Positions 8,455-15,956 of a stretch of 59,294 nucleotides of DNA are shown here, piece by piece; the first letter of the stretch is position 1; the number at the start of each line of letters is the position of its first letter. Source of the stretch: Tessaracoccus caeni (GTDB taxonomy: Bacteria > Actinomycetota > Actinomycetes > Propionibacteriales > Propionibacteriaceae); contig NZ_JARGDO010000022.1 of NCBI RefSeq assembly GCF_029211185.1, positions 1 to 59,294 on the forward strand, written 5' to 3'. The notes below the pieces were generated by a model. The model was not told the DNA's origin. It saw only the letters and a program-made list of their open reading frames with translations, and made no database searches. The position numbers and the translations under genes were made by a program.

Positions 8455-10005
8455 CTAGATCCAGGTGCCCAGCCACATGCGCATCAGCCAGGCGGGGCGG
8501 GTCATCAGGGCTCCGGTGAGCACCGGGTAGATGAAGGCGAAGTTCAGGATCACCACTCCTACGACCGAGCCGACGATCATCGCGCGCAATCGCCGTCGTG
8601 GTGACGCGGCGGGGCCGAGGATCCGGCCCAGCACCATGGCGAGGATGGTGACGGTGAACGGCACGATCATGATCGCGTAGAAGAAGAACAGGGGGCGTCC
8701 GGCGTACTGGAACCACGGCAGCCAGGTGCCGGCGATCGCGACCAGCGGGAGTCCGTAGCGCCAGTCGCGCTTGACGATCCACAGATACAGCGCGAAGCAG
8801 ACGGCCGCCGCCGCGGCCCACCAGAGCAGCGGGGTGCCCATGCCGGAGACCACCCGCAGGCACGTGGTGCCCACCGCCTCGCAGCCCTGCTGACCAGGCT
8901 CGATGCCGTTCTCGGCGAAGATCCCGATGGGACGCAGCATCAGCAGCCACCCGGCCGGATGCGCCTCGTAGGTGTGCGTCGCGTCGACCATCATGCCGTC
9001 GCCGGTATGGAACTCATACATGGAGTGGTGGTACTTCCATAGAGCGCCGAGGGCGGTCCCGAAGCGCTGCACGACGGGGTCGTCGGGGTTCTCAACGCCC
9101 CACTGGCGGTAGTAGCCGCCCGAGGTCTGCAACCACCGGAACCATGACGCCAGATAGACGGGGACGGCCACCACGACCAGCTGCACGAAGGCCGCGGGTG
9201 CGTCGATCAGCAGTGAGCGCCACACCCGGCGAGCCCCTGCCAGTCGACGGGCGCCAAGATCCCAGAACACCACGAGGATGCCCATGGCGGCCATCAGATA
9301 GATCGAGTTCCACTTCACCGCGCACGACGCCCCGAGCAGCAGCCCCGCCGCCACGCGCCAGGGGCGCCACAGCAGCAACGGGCCGAAGGCACCGCCCAGG
9401 TCGATCTGGTCGGTGGCGCGGAGATGATCGGCGAGCTTGTGCCGGAACCAATCGCGGTCGGCGACGAGCGCCGACAGAGCGGCGACGGCGAACGTCGCCT
9501 GGAAGATGTCCAGCAGCGCGATCCGGCTCATCGTGAAAGCGAGGCCGTCGAAGGTGAGCAGGATTCCGGCGATGGCCCCCACCAGCGTGGACCGGGAGAG
9601 GCGTCGGGCCAGGCGGGTGGTGAAGAACACCAGCAGCGTGCCGAAGATCACCGACGCGAACCGCCAGCCGAAGGACGTCATGCCGAACAGCCATTCGCCG
9701 AGCGCGATCATCATCTTGCCGAGCGGCGGATGCACGATGTAGTCGGCCTTCTCCTGGAAGCCCGAGAGATCCCCTTGGACGATCTGCTCGTTGGACCCTT
9801 CCGCCCAGTCGCGCTCGTAGCCCGACTGGAGGATTCCCCACGCGTCCTTGGCGTAGTAGGTCTCGTCGAACATGATGTCGTTGGGCTCGGCCACGTGATA
9901 GAGACGCAGCAGGAACGCAACCAGAGCGATCGCGAGTGCGACGATCCAGCCGGCTCGGCGGTCGGTCAAGCGCCCGTCGTCGAGGGCTTGAATCGTGGTC
10001 GGCAC
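8455..10005 (-). CDS. pmt: Polyprenol-phosphate-mannose protein O-mannosyltransferase
   Basis: A 516-aa GT39 membrane enzyme that transfers mannose from polyprenyl-phosphate-mannose to Ser/Thr of exported proteins outside the membrane. The first extracytoplasmic loop has FDETYYAKDAW, with the essential Asp-Glu pair. Many hydrophobic segments follow, and YEFHTGDGMMVDATHTYEAH matches the conserved periplasmic loop. GTG 10005 lies 6 nt from TAGACT (leaderless). It is divergent from rsmI with a 39-bp shared promoter region, the same neighbour as in mycobacteria. Confidence 0.92.
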   Translation of the reverse strand: MPTTIQALDDGRLTDRRAGWIVALAIALVAFLLRLYHVAEPNDIMFDETYYAKDAWGILQSGYERDWAEGSNEQIVQGDLSGFQEKADYIVHPPLGKMMIALGEWLFGMTSFGWRFASVIFGTLLVFFTTRLARRLSRSTLVGAIAGILLTFDGLAFTMSRIALLDIFQATFAVAALSALVADRDWFRHKLADHLRATDQIDLGGAFGPLLLWRPWRVAAGLLLGASCAVKWNSIYLMAAMGILVVFWDLGARRLAGARRVWRSLLIDAPAAFVQLVVVAVPVYLASWFRWLQTSGGYYRQWGVENPDDPVVQRFGTALGALWKYHHSMYEFHTGDGMMVDATHTYEAHPAGWLLMLRPIGIFAENGIEPGQQGCEAVGTTCLRVVSGMGTPLLWWAAAAAVCFALYLWIVKRDWRYGLPLVAIAGTWLPWFQYAGRPLFFFYAIMIVPFTVTILAMVLGRILGPAASPRRRLRAMIVGSVVGVVILNFAFIYPVLTGALMTRPAWLMRMWLGTWI

Positions 10006-10011
10006 CGGGCC

Positions 10012-10017
10012 AGTCTA
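10012..10017 (-). promoter_or_regulatory. -10 box TAGACT of pmt (leaderless)
   Basis: TAGACT on the minus strand, 6 nt before GTG 10005. It overlaps the region serving the divergent rsmI promoter. Confidence 0.55.
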
Positions 10018-10031
10018 TGGGCTCCCGCAGA

Positions 10032-10037
10032 TAGGGT
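10032..10037 (+). promoter_or_regulatory. -10 box TAGGGT of rsmI (leaderless)
   Basis: TAGGGT is followed by 7 nt and ATG 10045. The two divergent -10 boxes are only 14 bp apart, so polymerase binding at one should exclude the other. Confidence 0.5.
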
Positions 10038-10044
10038 TGCGGTC

Positions 10045-10890
10045 ATGGATATGCCTCAAGGCGGCGCGCTGATTCTCGCGGCCACGCCGATCGGATCGAG
10101 CACCGACGCGAGCGAGCGGCTCCGCGAGGTGCTCACCCATGCCGACCTGATCGCAGCCGAGGACACCCGGCGGCTCACGACGCTGCTGCGCCGGCTGGGT
10201 ATCCGTGCGGAGGGGCGGATCGTCAGTTACTTCGAGGGCAACGAGGAAGCCCGCACCGCGGAACTGGTGGCGGCCGTGGAGGCGGGGCAGTCCGTCGTGA
10301 TCGCCACCGACGCGGGCATGCCGTCGGTCAGCGACCCCGGCTACCTGGCCGTACGGGGCTGCATCGCGGCCGGGCTGCGGGTGACGGCGGTTCCGGGTCC
10401 ATCGGCGGTGCTGACGGCGTTGGCCGTCTCCGGGCTGAAGGTGGACCGGTTCTGCTTCGAGGGGTTCCTGCCCCGGAAGAGCGGCGAGCGTCGTCGTCGG
10501 CTGGAGGCGCTGGCAGCGGAGGAGCGCACCATGGTGTTCTTCGAGGCCCCGCACCGGCTGGCCGATTTCCTCGACGACGCCGCCGGCGCGCTGGGCGCCG
10601 GACGAGAGGCGGTGATCTGCCGCGAGCTCACCAAGCCACACGAGGAAGTGGTGCGCGGCACGCTTAAGGAGCTGCGTACCTGGTGCGACGACGGGGTGCG
10701 CGGCGAGGTGACCATGGTGATCGCGGGTGCGGAGCCGGCGGAGGCATCGGCGGAGGACGCGCTGGCGCTGGTTCGGCGGCGGATGGCCGAGGGTGAGAAA
10801 CTGTCGTCTGCGGTGAGCGAGGTGGCGGCCATGACCGGCGCCAACCGCAAGCAGCTCTATCAAGCCGCGCTGAAGGACAAGAACTCGTGA
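10045..10890 (+). CDS. rsmI: 16S rRNA (cytidine1402-2'-O)-methyltransferase
   Basis: A 281-aa SAM-dependent methyltransferase of the tetrapyrrole-methylase fold that methylates the ribose of C1402 in 16S rRNA. Signatures are LILAATPIGSSTDASER, then IAAEDTRRLTTLLRRLGI, IATDAGMPSVSDPG and VPGPSAVLTALAVSGL. The length is normal. The start is set by the -10 box just upstream. The stop overlaps the GTG of tatD by 4 bases, so the two are translationally coupled. Confidence 0.96.
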   Translation: MDMPQGGALILAATPIGSSTDASERLREVLTHADLIAAEDTRRLTTLLRRLGIRAEGRIVSYFEGNEEARTAELVAAVEAGQSVVIATDAGMPSVSDPGYLAVRGCIAAGLRVTAVPGPSAVLTALAVSGLKVDRFCFEGFLPRKSGERRRRLEALAAEERTMVFFEAPHRLADFLDDAAGALGAGREAVICRELTKPHEEVVRGTLKELRTWCDDGVRGEVTMVIAGAEPAEASAEDALALVRRRMAEGEKLSSAVSEVAAMTGANRKQLYQAALKDKNS

Positions 10891-11765
10891 CGATTGCCCA
10901 AGAACTGGAGGCGCTCGGCCTGCCGGGTCTGCCTGAGCCCTTGCCGCGTCCGGTGATCGACAACCACACCCACGCGGACGAGACCATGAGGGTCTCGAAG
11001 CTGGGAGCGGAGTTGTCGCTGCGTGCGGCGGCGGCGGCGGGGGTGAACCGGATCGTCCAGGTGGGCTGCGACGTCGCGTCGTCGCGCTACGCCGTCGAGC
11101 TGGCCGAGCGCGATCCCCGGGTGGTTGCGGCGGTGGCGCTGCACCCCAACGACGCCGCCCGTCGATTCCTCGCCGGCGGGGAGTCCGCGCTCGAGGCCGC
11201 CCTTGCCGTCATCGAGCCGCTGGTGGCGTCTCCGGTGGTGCGCGCGGTGGGGGAGACCGGCATCGACTACTACCGCACCCGCGACGCATCCGCTCGCGAG
11301 GCGCAGGAGATCTCGTTCCGGCGGCATATCGGCTGGGCCAAGGCCGCGGGCAAGACGCTGGTGATCCACGACCGCGACGCCCACGACGAGATCCTCCGTG
11401 TGCTCGACGACGAGGGCGCGCCGGAGCGCTTCGTCATGCATTGCTTCTCGGGCGACGCCGACTTCGCCGAACGCTGCCTGGAGCGCGGCGCCTGGCTGAG
11501 CTTCCCGGGCGTGACCACCTACCCGTCGGCGCCCAACCTGCGCGAGGCGGCGTTGGTCACACCGCTGGACCGGCTGCTCGTCGAGACGGACGCCCCGTAC
11601 CTCACGCCTAAGCCCGTGCGCGGTCGGCCCAATGCCCCGTACCTGCTGCCGCACACCGTGCGTTTTCTCGCCGAGTTGCTGGAGGTGGATCTGGCTGAGT
11701 TCTGCGACCAGATCACGGCCAACACCTTCGCGGCCTTCGGTGGAAAGTGGGGAGACGATGACTGA
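10887..11765 (+). CDS. tatD: TatD-family metal-dependent deoxyribonuclease
   Basis: A 292-aa TIM-barrel hydrolase. It shows the HxH metal motif in IDNHTHADE, the family Glu in GETGIDYY, the His of LVIHDRDAHDE and MHCFSGD, and the terminal Asp in LVETDAPYLTPKPVRG. It probably acts as a 3'-5' DNA/RNA exonuclease. GTG 10887 overlaps the rsmI stop. A metG gene, often found between rsmI and tatD in actinobacteria, is absent. The stop TGA lies inside the 12-bp sequence atgactgatacc, which is repeated at the rsmA start. Confidence 0.94.
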   Translation: MTIAQELEALGLPGLPEPLPRPVIDNHTHADETMRVSKLGAELSLRAAAAAGVNRIVQVGCDVASSRYAVELAERDPRVVAAVALHPNDAARRFLAGGESALEAALAVIEPLVASPVVRAVGETGIDYYRTRDASAREAQEISFRRHIGWAKAAGKTLVIHDRDAHDEILRVLDDEGAPERFVMHCFSGDADFAERCLERGAWLSFPGVTTYPSAPNLREAALVTPLDRLLVETDAPYLTPKPVRGRPNAPYLLPHTVRFLAELLEVDLAEFCDQITANTFAAFGGKWGDDD

Positions 11766-11884
11766 TACCCCACGCTCCTTGAGGTGCGGAGCGCAGCGGA
11801 GCCTCGAAAGGAGCGGACGCTGCGAAAGGAGCAGGCGTTGCGAAAAGAGCCGACGATGGGCAGGTACTTCCAATGACTGATACC
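11758..11884. repeat. REP cluster bracketed by a 12-bp direct repeat, between tatD and rsmA
   Basis: atgactgatacc occurs exactly at 11758-11769 and 11873-11884. Between them lies a REP palindrome (cgctccttgaggtgcgg to cctcgaaaggagcg) and two further short tandem arms, gcgaaaggagc and gcgaaaagagc. The left copy still has GGGAGACG in front of its ATG and overlaps the tatD stop as a coupled rsmA start would. The right copy is the present rsmA start. This looks like an insertion with target duplication. Confidence 0.75.
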
Positions 11885-12718
11885 GGACTGCTCGACCCGT
11901 CGTCGGTCCGCCGCATCGCCGCCGAGCTCGACCTCAAGCCCACCAAGCAACGCGGCCAGAACTTCGTGCACGACGCCAACACGGTGCGACGGATCGTCGG
12001 TCTCGCCGACATCACGGCCGACGATGTGGTGCTGGAGATCGGTCCGGGGCTGGGCTCGCTGACGCTCGGCCTGCTGGAGACCGGCGCCGCCGTCACCGCG
12101 ATCGAGATCGAGCAACGGCTTGCCGAGCGTCTCCCGCAGACCACCCGCGAACGACTGGGCGACGACGCGGCCGAGCGGCTGCGCGTCGTCACCGCCGATG
12201 CGCTCCAGGTGGACACGCTGCCTGGTCCCGCACCGACGGCGGTGGTGGCCAACCTGCCGTACAATGTCTCGGTGCCGGTTCTGCTGCGGCTGTTGGAGCT
12301 GTTCGACGGGTGGCGTCGCGGTTTGGTGATGGTGCAACTCGAGGTGGCCGACCGCTTGGTGGCCGCCCCCGGCAGCAAGATCTATGGCGTGCCGTCGGCC
12401 AAGATGGCTTGGTATGCCGCCGCCAGCCGCGTCGGCACCGTGCCACCCAAGGTGTTCTGGCCGGTTCCGAACGTCGACTCCGGCCTCGTCCGCATCGAAC
12501 GCCGCGACCCGCCCCCTGGCGACCGCAAGAAGACCTTCGCCGTCATCGATGCCGCGTTCTCCCAACGTCGCAAGATGCTGCGCTCTGCGCTGTCCGGCCT
12601 GTTCGGCTCCGCGACGGCCGCCTCCGACGCCATCCAGGCCGCCGGCCTCGACCCCACCGCCCGCGGAGAATCCCTAGCCGTCGAAGACTTCGCCGCCATC
12701 GCCGCCCAATTGGGATAG
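11873..12718 (+). CDS. rsmA: 16S rRNA dimethyladenosine transferase
   Basis: A 281-aa KsgA/Dim1-family enzyme that dimethylates A1518 and A1519 of 16S rRNA. It shows GQNFVHDANTVRRIVGLA, the SAM-binding VLEIGPGLGSLTLGLLETG, the catalytic VVANLPYNVSVPVL, and a C-terminal helical domain with FSQRRKMLRSALSGL. The length is usual. ATG 11873 reads MTDT, identical to the residues encoded at the left copy of the 12-bp repeat. A long inverted repeat follows the stop immediately. Confidence 0.97.
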   Translation: MTDTGLLDPSSVRRIAAELDLKPTKQRGQNFVHDANTVRRIVGLADITADDVVLEIGPGLGSLTLGLLETGAAVTAIEIEQRLAERLPQTTRERLGDDAAERLRVVTADALQVDTLPGPAPTAVVANLPYNVSVPVLLRLLELFDGWRRGLVMVQLEVADRLVAAPGSKIYGVPSAKMAWYAAASRVGTVPPKVFWPVPNVDSGLVRIERRDPPPGDRKKTFAVIDAAFSQRRKMLRSALSGLFGSATAASDAIQAAGLDPTARGESLAVEDFAAIAAQLG

Positions 12719-12719
12719 C

Positions 12720-12796
12720 GCCGAATAAAAGTGGCTGAGAGGGGGTTATGTGTGCAATACGTACAGATACCCCCCTCTCGGCCACTTTTATTCGGC
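12720..12796. terminator. Long inverted repeat between rsmA and the PIN gene
   Basis: Two 26-base arms, gccgaataaaagtggc plus (t/c)gagaggggg and its complement, are perfectly paired except for one G-U-type position, around a 24-nt loop. It sits between convergent genes and may end transcription in both directions. It lacks a U-tract after the stem, the AT-rich part being inside the arms, so it may instead be a palindromic insertion. Confidence 0.6.
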
Positions 12797-12813
12797 CCTA
12801 CTCCGGTTGGTGT

Positions 12814-13203
12814 CTAGTTGGGCACGAGTTCGGCGGCGGGAAGCTGGGTGGTGAGCTTCCGGTCGAAGGTGAAGAGGGTGTCGTCGCGTTGTTCGGCGCG
12901 CTGCGCCAGGTGGATGTCCGTGATCGACAGCTTCGGGTGCCGCTCATAGATCGCGATCACGCTGGTCCAGTGTTCGCGATCCGGCTCGAGGTTTGCCTCG
13001 GCCATGACGGATCGGACTGCCGCAGCCACGCTCGCGCGGCTGATGCGCAGCACCCTCTCCAGAACGTAGACCACCTCGATCACGGTGGTGTCGTCGACGA
13101 TGAAACGTGGCCCGGAGTTGAGGAGTGCTGTGGCTCGTTCGGTCTGCTCGGGGACATCGTCGAGCAGCCAACGCAGGATGACGTTCGTGTCGACGCTAGG
13201 CAC
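12814..13203 (-). CDS. PIN-domain toxin (VapC-like)
   Basis: A 129-aa PIN-domain ribonuclease. Acidic residues fall at the expected places: Asp5 in SVDTNVILRWLL, Glu in TTVIEVVYVLE, Asp in LSITDIHLAQRA and Asp in TLFTFDRKL. It probably cleaves RNA when freed from its antitoxin. The GTG start has no ribosome site; 4 nt upstream begins a 160-bp palindromic element that separates it from the antitoxin gene. Toxin translation may therefore be weakened, or controlled by the element's structure. Confidence 0.88.
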   Translation of the reverse strand: MPSVDTNVILRWLLDDVPEQTERATALLNSGPRFIVDDTTVIEVVYVLERVLRISRASVAAAVRSVMAEANLEPDREHWTSVIAIYERHPKLSITDIHLAQRAEQRDDTLFTFDRKLTTQLPAAELVPN

Positions 13204-13206
13204 TGA

Positions 13207-13366
13207 GAGGTTCCGTAGGTAGGTGGCACCTACTGCGGCGCACTGGATGGCGACCTGGCTTCGTTGTCGAACTCACTGGCATGTCCAATGGCAGTTTCGT
13301 TCTCCGTCTTGCCATGTCATCCATCCAGCACGTCCTCGCTACGGCGCCACCTACCTACGGAACCTC
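13207..13366. repeat. 160-bp palindromic MITE-like element, copy 1
   Basis: The terminal inverted repeats are gaggttccgtaggtaggtgg on both ends, followed by further imperfectly paired arms around ccaatgg in the centre. A 160-bp copy lies at 54986-55145 and a 26-bp remnant at 57934-57959. No coding capacity for a transposase. It lies between the antitoxin and toxin genes, and its right end encodes the antitoxin's last residues. Confidence 0.9.
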
Positions 13367-13613
13367 CTAGCTCCTCCGCCCTTGCGCCCCAGCCGTCGCC
13401 GGATTGGGGCACGGTGCCCCAGGTGCCGGCCGCCTCGGCCTCTTCGCGAAGACGCTTGCGGAGTGCGGCGATGTCCTGTGGGGGGTCGATCACGAGGTGG
13501 TCGCCCTCGACGCGGACAGCCACTTTCTGTCCTGGGCGGAGGTTCAGCGCCCGCCTGGCCTCGGCGGGCAGCGTGATCTGCCCCTTTGACGTGATAGTGG
13601 TATACGTCGTCAT
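13317..13613 (-). CDS. AbrB/VapB-type antitoxin with element-derived C-terminus
   Basis: A 98-aa protein whose first half is a swapped-hairpin AbrB DNA-binding domain (TTITSKGQITLPAEARRALN, then LRPGQKVAVRVEGDHLVI). A helical linker, IAALRKRLREEAEAAG, follows and should wrap the toxin. The last 15 or so residues, SVGRWRRSEDVLDG, are read from the 160-bp palindrome, which also gives the stop codon. The partner PIN toxin begins 113 nt downstream rather than overlapping as is usual. ATG 13613 is chosen by homology of the TSKGQITLP block. Confidence 0.85.
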   Translation of the reverse strand: MTTYTTITSKGQITLPAEARRALNLRPGQKVAVRVEGDHLVIDPPQDIAALRKRLREEAEAAGTWGTVPQSGDGWGARAEELGGSVGRWRRSEDVLDG

Positions 13614-13715
13614 AGTGTAAGAATATGCGCCTTCGTCGTACAAAGCGAGGCTGTTGCACGGGGTTGGGATCGCCATACGTCAGGGTTCTCGCCGATTTTC
13701 GGCATCAGACAGCGC

Positions 13716-13738
13716 AAAATCGGCCATTGGCCGATTTT
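13716..13738. promoter_or_regulatory. Perfect palindromic operator-like site
   Basis: aaaatcggcca and tggccgatttt form 11-bp perfect arms around one base. A further half-site, gccgatttt, lies at 13691-13699. The site is in the gap between the divergent antitoxin and TetR genes, where autoregulation by either product is expected. Confidence 0.55.
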
Positions 13739-13819
13739 CCTGGATTGCGGGCGGGGTGCTTGGGGTGCTTTGGGGGGCTGGAGATGGCGGGGGTTGATTC
13801 GATGGGCCAGGATGGTGCC

Positions 13820-14545
13820 ATGACCTCGTCGACTCGCGCCAGGCGCTCCCGCACTCGGATGAGCGCCGCCGAGCGACGCGAGCAGCTCATCGTGATCGCG
13901 CGGGAGCTGTTCGCGGAGAAGGGTTTCGAGGGCACCTCCGTCGAGGAGATCGCGGCCCGGGCCGGCGTGAGCAAGCCGGTGGTCTACGAGCACTTCGGTG
14001 GCAAAGAAGGCGCCTATGCGGTGGTCGTGGATCGCGAGACCCGAGCCCTGCACGACGAGATCCGCACGGCACTGACCACACGGGGGGCGGGTCCGCGGGA
14101 GCTGCTGGAGCGCGGGGCGATGGCGCTGCTCACCTACATCGACCGCTGCCCGGACGGCTTCCGGATCCTGGCCAGAGACTCCTCGATCACCCAGCCGGCG
14201 GGCTCATTCGCGTCGATCCTGAGCGACATCGCCGTCCAGGTGGAAGACCTCTTGGCGGCGCAATTCCGCAAAGCCGGGCACGAGCCGGAGTTCGCCGGGC
14301 TCTACGCCCAGGCCTTGGTGGGGCTGGTGGCGATGACCGGCCAGCAGTGGCTGGAGAACCGCACCCCCGATAAGCATGTGGTGGCCAGCCACCTGGTGAA
14401 CCTGGCCTGGAACGGCATGGCCCATCTGGTGGCCGAGCCGACGCTACTGATGGACCGCGTCGATGAGCGGAGACGGCAGCGCGGCCGGTCCAACCAGGCG
14501 CTCGATCAGGACGGGTCGGAATCCAGCAAGAGCCGGCGCAAGTAG
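13820..14545 (+). CDS. TetR-family transcriptional regulator
   Basis: A 241-aa repressor-type protein. After a basic leader, the N-terminal HTH reads REQLIVIARELFAEKGFEGTS, then VEEIAARAGVSKPVVYEHFG, a standard TetR recognition helix. The C-terminal domain is helical, with a basic Ser/Arg-rich end. ATG 13820 is chosen because AGGA lies 7 nt upstream. The palindrome at 13716-13738 is a plausible operator. Its 3' end overlaps the convergent MarR gene by 40 bp. Confidence 0.9.
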   Translation: MTSSTRARRSRTRMSAAERREQLIVIARELFAEKGFEGTSVEEIAARAGVSKPVVYEHFGGKEGAYAVVVDRETRALHDEIRTALTTRGAGPRELLERGAMALLTYIDRCPDGFRILARDSSITQPAGSFASILSDIAVQVEDLLAAQFRKAGHEPEFAGLYAQALVGLVAMTGQQWLENRTPDKHVVASHLVNLAWNGMAHLVAEPTLLMDRVDERRRQRGRSNQALDQDGSESSKSRRK

Positions 14546-15051
14546 GCGGCCAGGTCGCCGCGCTCGTCGCACGACCATTCGCCGAGGAGCCCGGCTTCGA
14601 GATCGACCAGCGCCGCGAGCGCCCGGTCCACCAGGTGGAGACCGTCGTCGGTCAACTCAACCAGCACACCCCGGCCGTCGCTGGGATCCTGCGCGCGGTG
14701 GACCAGCCCCTTTGCCACCAGACGATCCACCCGGTTGGTCATGGTGCCGGAGGTGACGTGCGTCTCGCGCAGCAGCCGCCCGGGGGAGAGCCGGTAGGGC
14801 GCGCCGGCCCGGCGCAGGGCGGCCAGCACGTCGAACTCCCACGGCTCGAGGTCGTGGGCTTGGAAGGTGCGTCGACGATGCCGGTCGAGCAGCTGGGCGA
14901 TGCGGTCGATCCGCGAGAAGACGTGCAGCGGCGTGAGGTCGAGATCCGGATGAGCTTCCGTCCACGCCTCGACGACGGAGTCCACCTCGTCGCGCAGCGG
15001 CGCGGTCTCGATGGGATCGGGGTCGGCGGCCCGCTTGCGAGATGGTGTCAC
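14506..15051 (-). CDS. MarR-family transcriptional regulator
   Basis: A 181-aa winged-helix protein. The DNA-binding core is EPWEFDVLAALRRAGAPYRL, then SPGRLLRETHVTSGTMTNRV, and the wing DPSDGRGVLVELTDDG. The start GTG overlaps the ispE stop by 4 bases, making it the last gene of a tag-ispE-marR operon. The effector and targets are unknown. Confidence 0.92.
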   Translation of the reverse strand: MTPSRKRAADPDPIETAPLRDEVDSVVEAWTEAHPDLDLTPLHVFSRIDRIAQLLDRHRRRTFQAHDLEPWEFDVLAALRRAGAPYRLSPGRLLRETHVTSGTMTNRVDRLVAKGLVHRAQDPSDGRGVLVELTDDGLHLVDRALAALVDLEAGLLGEWSCDERGDLAAYLRRLLLDSDPS

Positions 15052-15947
15052 GACTTGCCGATCACCTGCGCGCCGGCCACCGGACCGAACGCGCAGCGCA
15101 CGGCTCGCACTCCCGATGACACGCTGAGCGCCTCCGCGAGCTCCTGGCTGTGGCCCTCAGAACCCGCCAAGAACGCGCACGTCGGGCCGGAACCGCTGAC
15201 GATGGCGCCGAGAGCACCGGCATCGCGCCCCAACTCGAGGGTGCGGGCGAGCGTCGGATCGAGGCTGACGGCCGCCTCCGTCAGATGGTTGACCAACAGC
15301 TCTCCGACCGCCGGCACGTCCCCGGAGGAGAGCGCTGCGAGGAGGTCGGTGGGAATGTCGGTGGGACGGCCATCGCCCAGACGGTCGAACTCGCGGAACA
15401 CCGCGGGAGTGGAGAGGCCGCCGTGGGCGAGGGCGAAGGTCCAGTGATAGACGCCCCGCGTCACGACGGGGGTGAGCACGTCGCCGCGGCCGGTGCCGAT
15501 GGCGGTGCCGCCCAGCAGCAGGAACGGCACGTCGGCTCCCAGTTCGGCCGCGTACTCGGTGAGCGCGGCGCGGCTCAGACCCAGATTCCATAGGGCGTTG
15601 CAGGCCACCAGCACGCCCGCCGCGTCTGCCGACCCCCCGGCCATGCCGCCGGCCACCGGGATGCGTTTGCGGATGGCCAGCCGCACGCCCTCGTCCACGT
15701 CGTGACGCTCGGCCAGGAGCTTGGCGGCGCGGATGGCCAGGTTGGTGTCGTCGACGGGGAGGAACGCCGAGCCCTCTCCCCGGTTGCGCAACGAGAACCC
15801 CGACGCCCGTTCGGCCACGATCTCGTCACCCAGTGACACGGCCTGGAAGATGGTGCCGAGCTCGTGATAACCCTGCTCGTCCACCCCGCCCACGAGCAGC
15901 GCCAGGTTCACTTTGGCGGGCACTCGAACGCGGACGGTGGAAGTCAT
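15048..15947 (-). CDS. ispE: 4-(cytidine 5'-diphospho)-2-C-methyl-D-erythritol kinase
   Basis: A 299-aa GHMP kinase of the MEP isoprenoid pathway, phosphorylating CDP-ME at the 2-hydroxyl. Motifs are VPAKVNLALLVGG at the N-terminus, the ATP loop IPVAGGMAGGSADAAGVLVA and the C-terminal SGSGPTCAFL. In mycobacteria ispE follows rsmA on the same strand; here it is on the opposite strand, separated by the toxin-antitoxin and regulator genes, and grouped with tag (9-nt gap) and marR (overlap). Confidence 0.96.
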   Translation of the reverse strand: MTSTVRVRVPAKVNLALLVGGVDEQGYHELGTIFQAVSLGDEIVAERASGFSLRNRGEGSAFLPVDDTNLAIRAAKLLAERHDVDEGVRLAIRKRIPVAGGMAGGSADAAGVLVACNALWNLGLSRAALTEYAAELGADVPFLLLGGTAIGTGRGDVLTPVVTRGVYHWTFALAHGGLSTPAVFREFDRLGDGRPTDIPTDLLAALSSGDVPAVGELLVNHLTEAAVSLDPTLARTLELGRDAGALGAIVSGSGPTCAFLAGSEGHSQELAEALSVSSGVRAVRCAFGPVAGAQVIGKS

Positions 15948-15956
15948 GCCCCGAAA

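Noticed and set aside
13207..13366. Target-site duplication at the 160-bp element in the toxin-antitoxin pair
   Set aside because: The flanks (tga and cta) do not match; only copy 2 has taa on both sides, too short to be sure.
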